Shown here: positions 4,926 through 5,061 of the stretch, in pieces
Position numbering within the stretch: the stretch's first letter is position 1
Layout of the letters: each line of letters begins with the position of its first letter
From: Clostridiales bacterium
GTDB taxonomy: Bacteria > Bacillota > Clostridia > Saccharofermentanales > UBA5734
Direction: 5' to 3'
NCBI GenBank assembly: GCA_007133255.1
Contig: SLMY01000121.1
Span: 1 to 5,061 of the forward strand
Length of the DNA: 5,061 bases
Translations under genes and position numbers: made by a program
The notes under the pieces: model-generated
Seen by the model: only the letters and a program-made list of their open reading frames with translations
What the model was told of the DNA's origin: nothing
Database searches by the model: none

Positions 4926-5061
4926 ATGATGAGTCTAAAAGAACGCGAAGTCCTGCGGAAACTTGCATCGGAATTAGCGCAGGTCGCTGCGCTGCCGGTT
5001 CAGGAAGAAAAGAGGCAGCTTTGGAAAAATCTCAACAGTCTTAACATGGAGCGGCCCATGG
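4926..5061 (+). CDS. start of a gene, possibly a second URO-D-superfamily protein (3'-truncated by window edge)
   Basis: Forty-five codons are open to the window end, starting MMSLKEREVL and continuing with a helical stretch, LRKLASELAQVAALPVQEE, then LWKNLNSLNMERPM. From memory, the pattern LRxLAxxxAExAxxPxxxExxxLWxxxNxLxxxRPM is the N-terminal helix and lead-in of longer (about 400-residue) uroporphyrinogen-decarboxylase-like proteins. In those, the ERPM corresponds to the RxPV of the barrel's first strand. The upstream URO-D-like protein lacks this extension, so the two would be paralogues of different subtypes. The visible part is too short to show catalytic motifs, so the family call is tentative. 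That a gene starts here is well supported by the consensus ribosome site. It lies 66 nt after the kinase stop, across a dyad-rich gap. Confidence 0.6.
   Translation, partial: MMSLKEREVLRKLASELAQVAALPVQEEKRQLWKNLNSLNMERPM

Overview
The window reads as part of a bacterial sugar-utilisation cluster. All genes are on the + strand and closely spaced. Near-consensus Shine-Dalgarno sites (AGGAGG before the last gene, AGGAG before the URO-D-like gene), balanced base composition, an AraR-type GntR/LacI chimeric regulator and a short D-lyxose isomerase all suggest a Firmicute (Bacillota). This is inference; no taxonomic marker is present.

Layout: (1) 2-817, the C-terminal ~271 residues of a GH38 alpha-mannosidase whose start lies outside the window. 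(2) 818-932, a gap with a strong bulged hairpin. (3) 933-1487, a D-lyxose/D-mannose isomerase-type cupin. (4) 1501-2634, a GntR-headed, LacI-bodied sugar-responsive repressor, 13 nt downstream. (5) 2674-3723, a uroporphyrinogen-decarboxylase-superfamily protein that is not HemE and keeps an HxCGH metal-type motif. (6) 3724-3830, a gap with a small dyad and a possible -10 box. (7) 3831-4859, a PfkB-family sugar kinase. (8) 4860-4925, a short gap crowded with inverted repeats. (9) 4926 to the window end, the first 45 codons of a gene that resembles the N-terminus of a second, longer URO-D-like protein.

The known enzymes fit a simple pathway. Alpha-mannosidase releases mannose from alpha-mannosides, the lyxose/mannose isomerase converts free mannose to fructose, and the PfkB kinase phosphorylates fructose to a glycolytic sugar phosphate. 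This would avoid mannose-6-phosphate isomerase. The regulator probably senses a pathway sugar and binds some of the dyads. What the scheme does not explain is the URO-D-like protein (perhaps two of them) inside a sugar operon. That is the most likely place for undescribed biochemistry here, for example a methyl-transfer or other unusual step on a modified sugar.

No CRISPR array, insertion sequence, tRNA or rRNA was seen.
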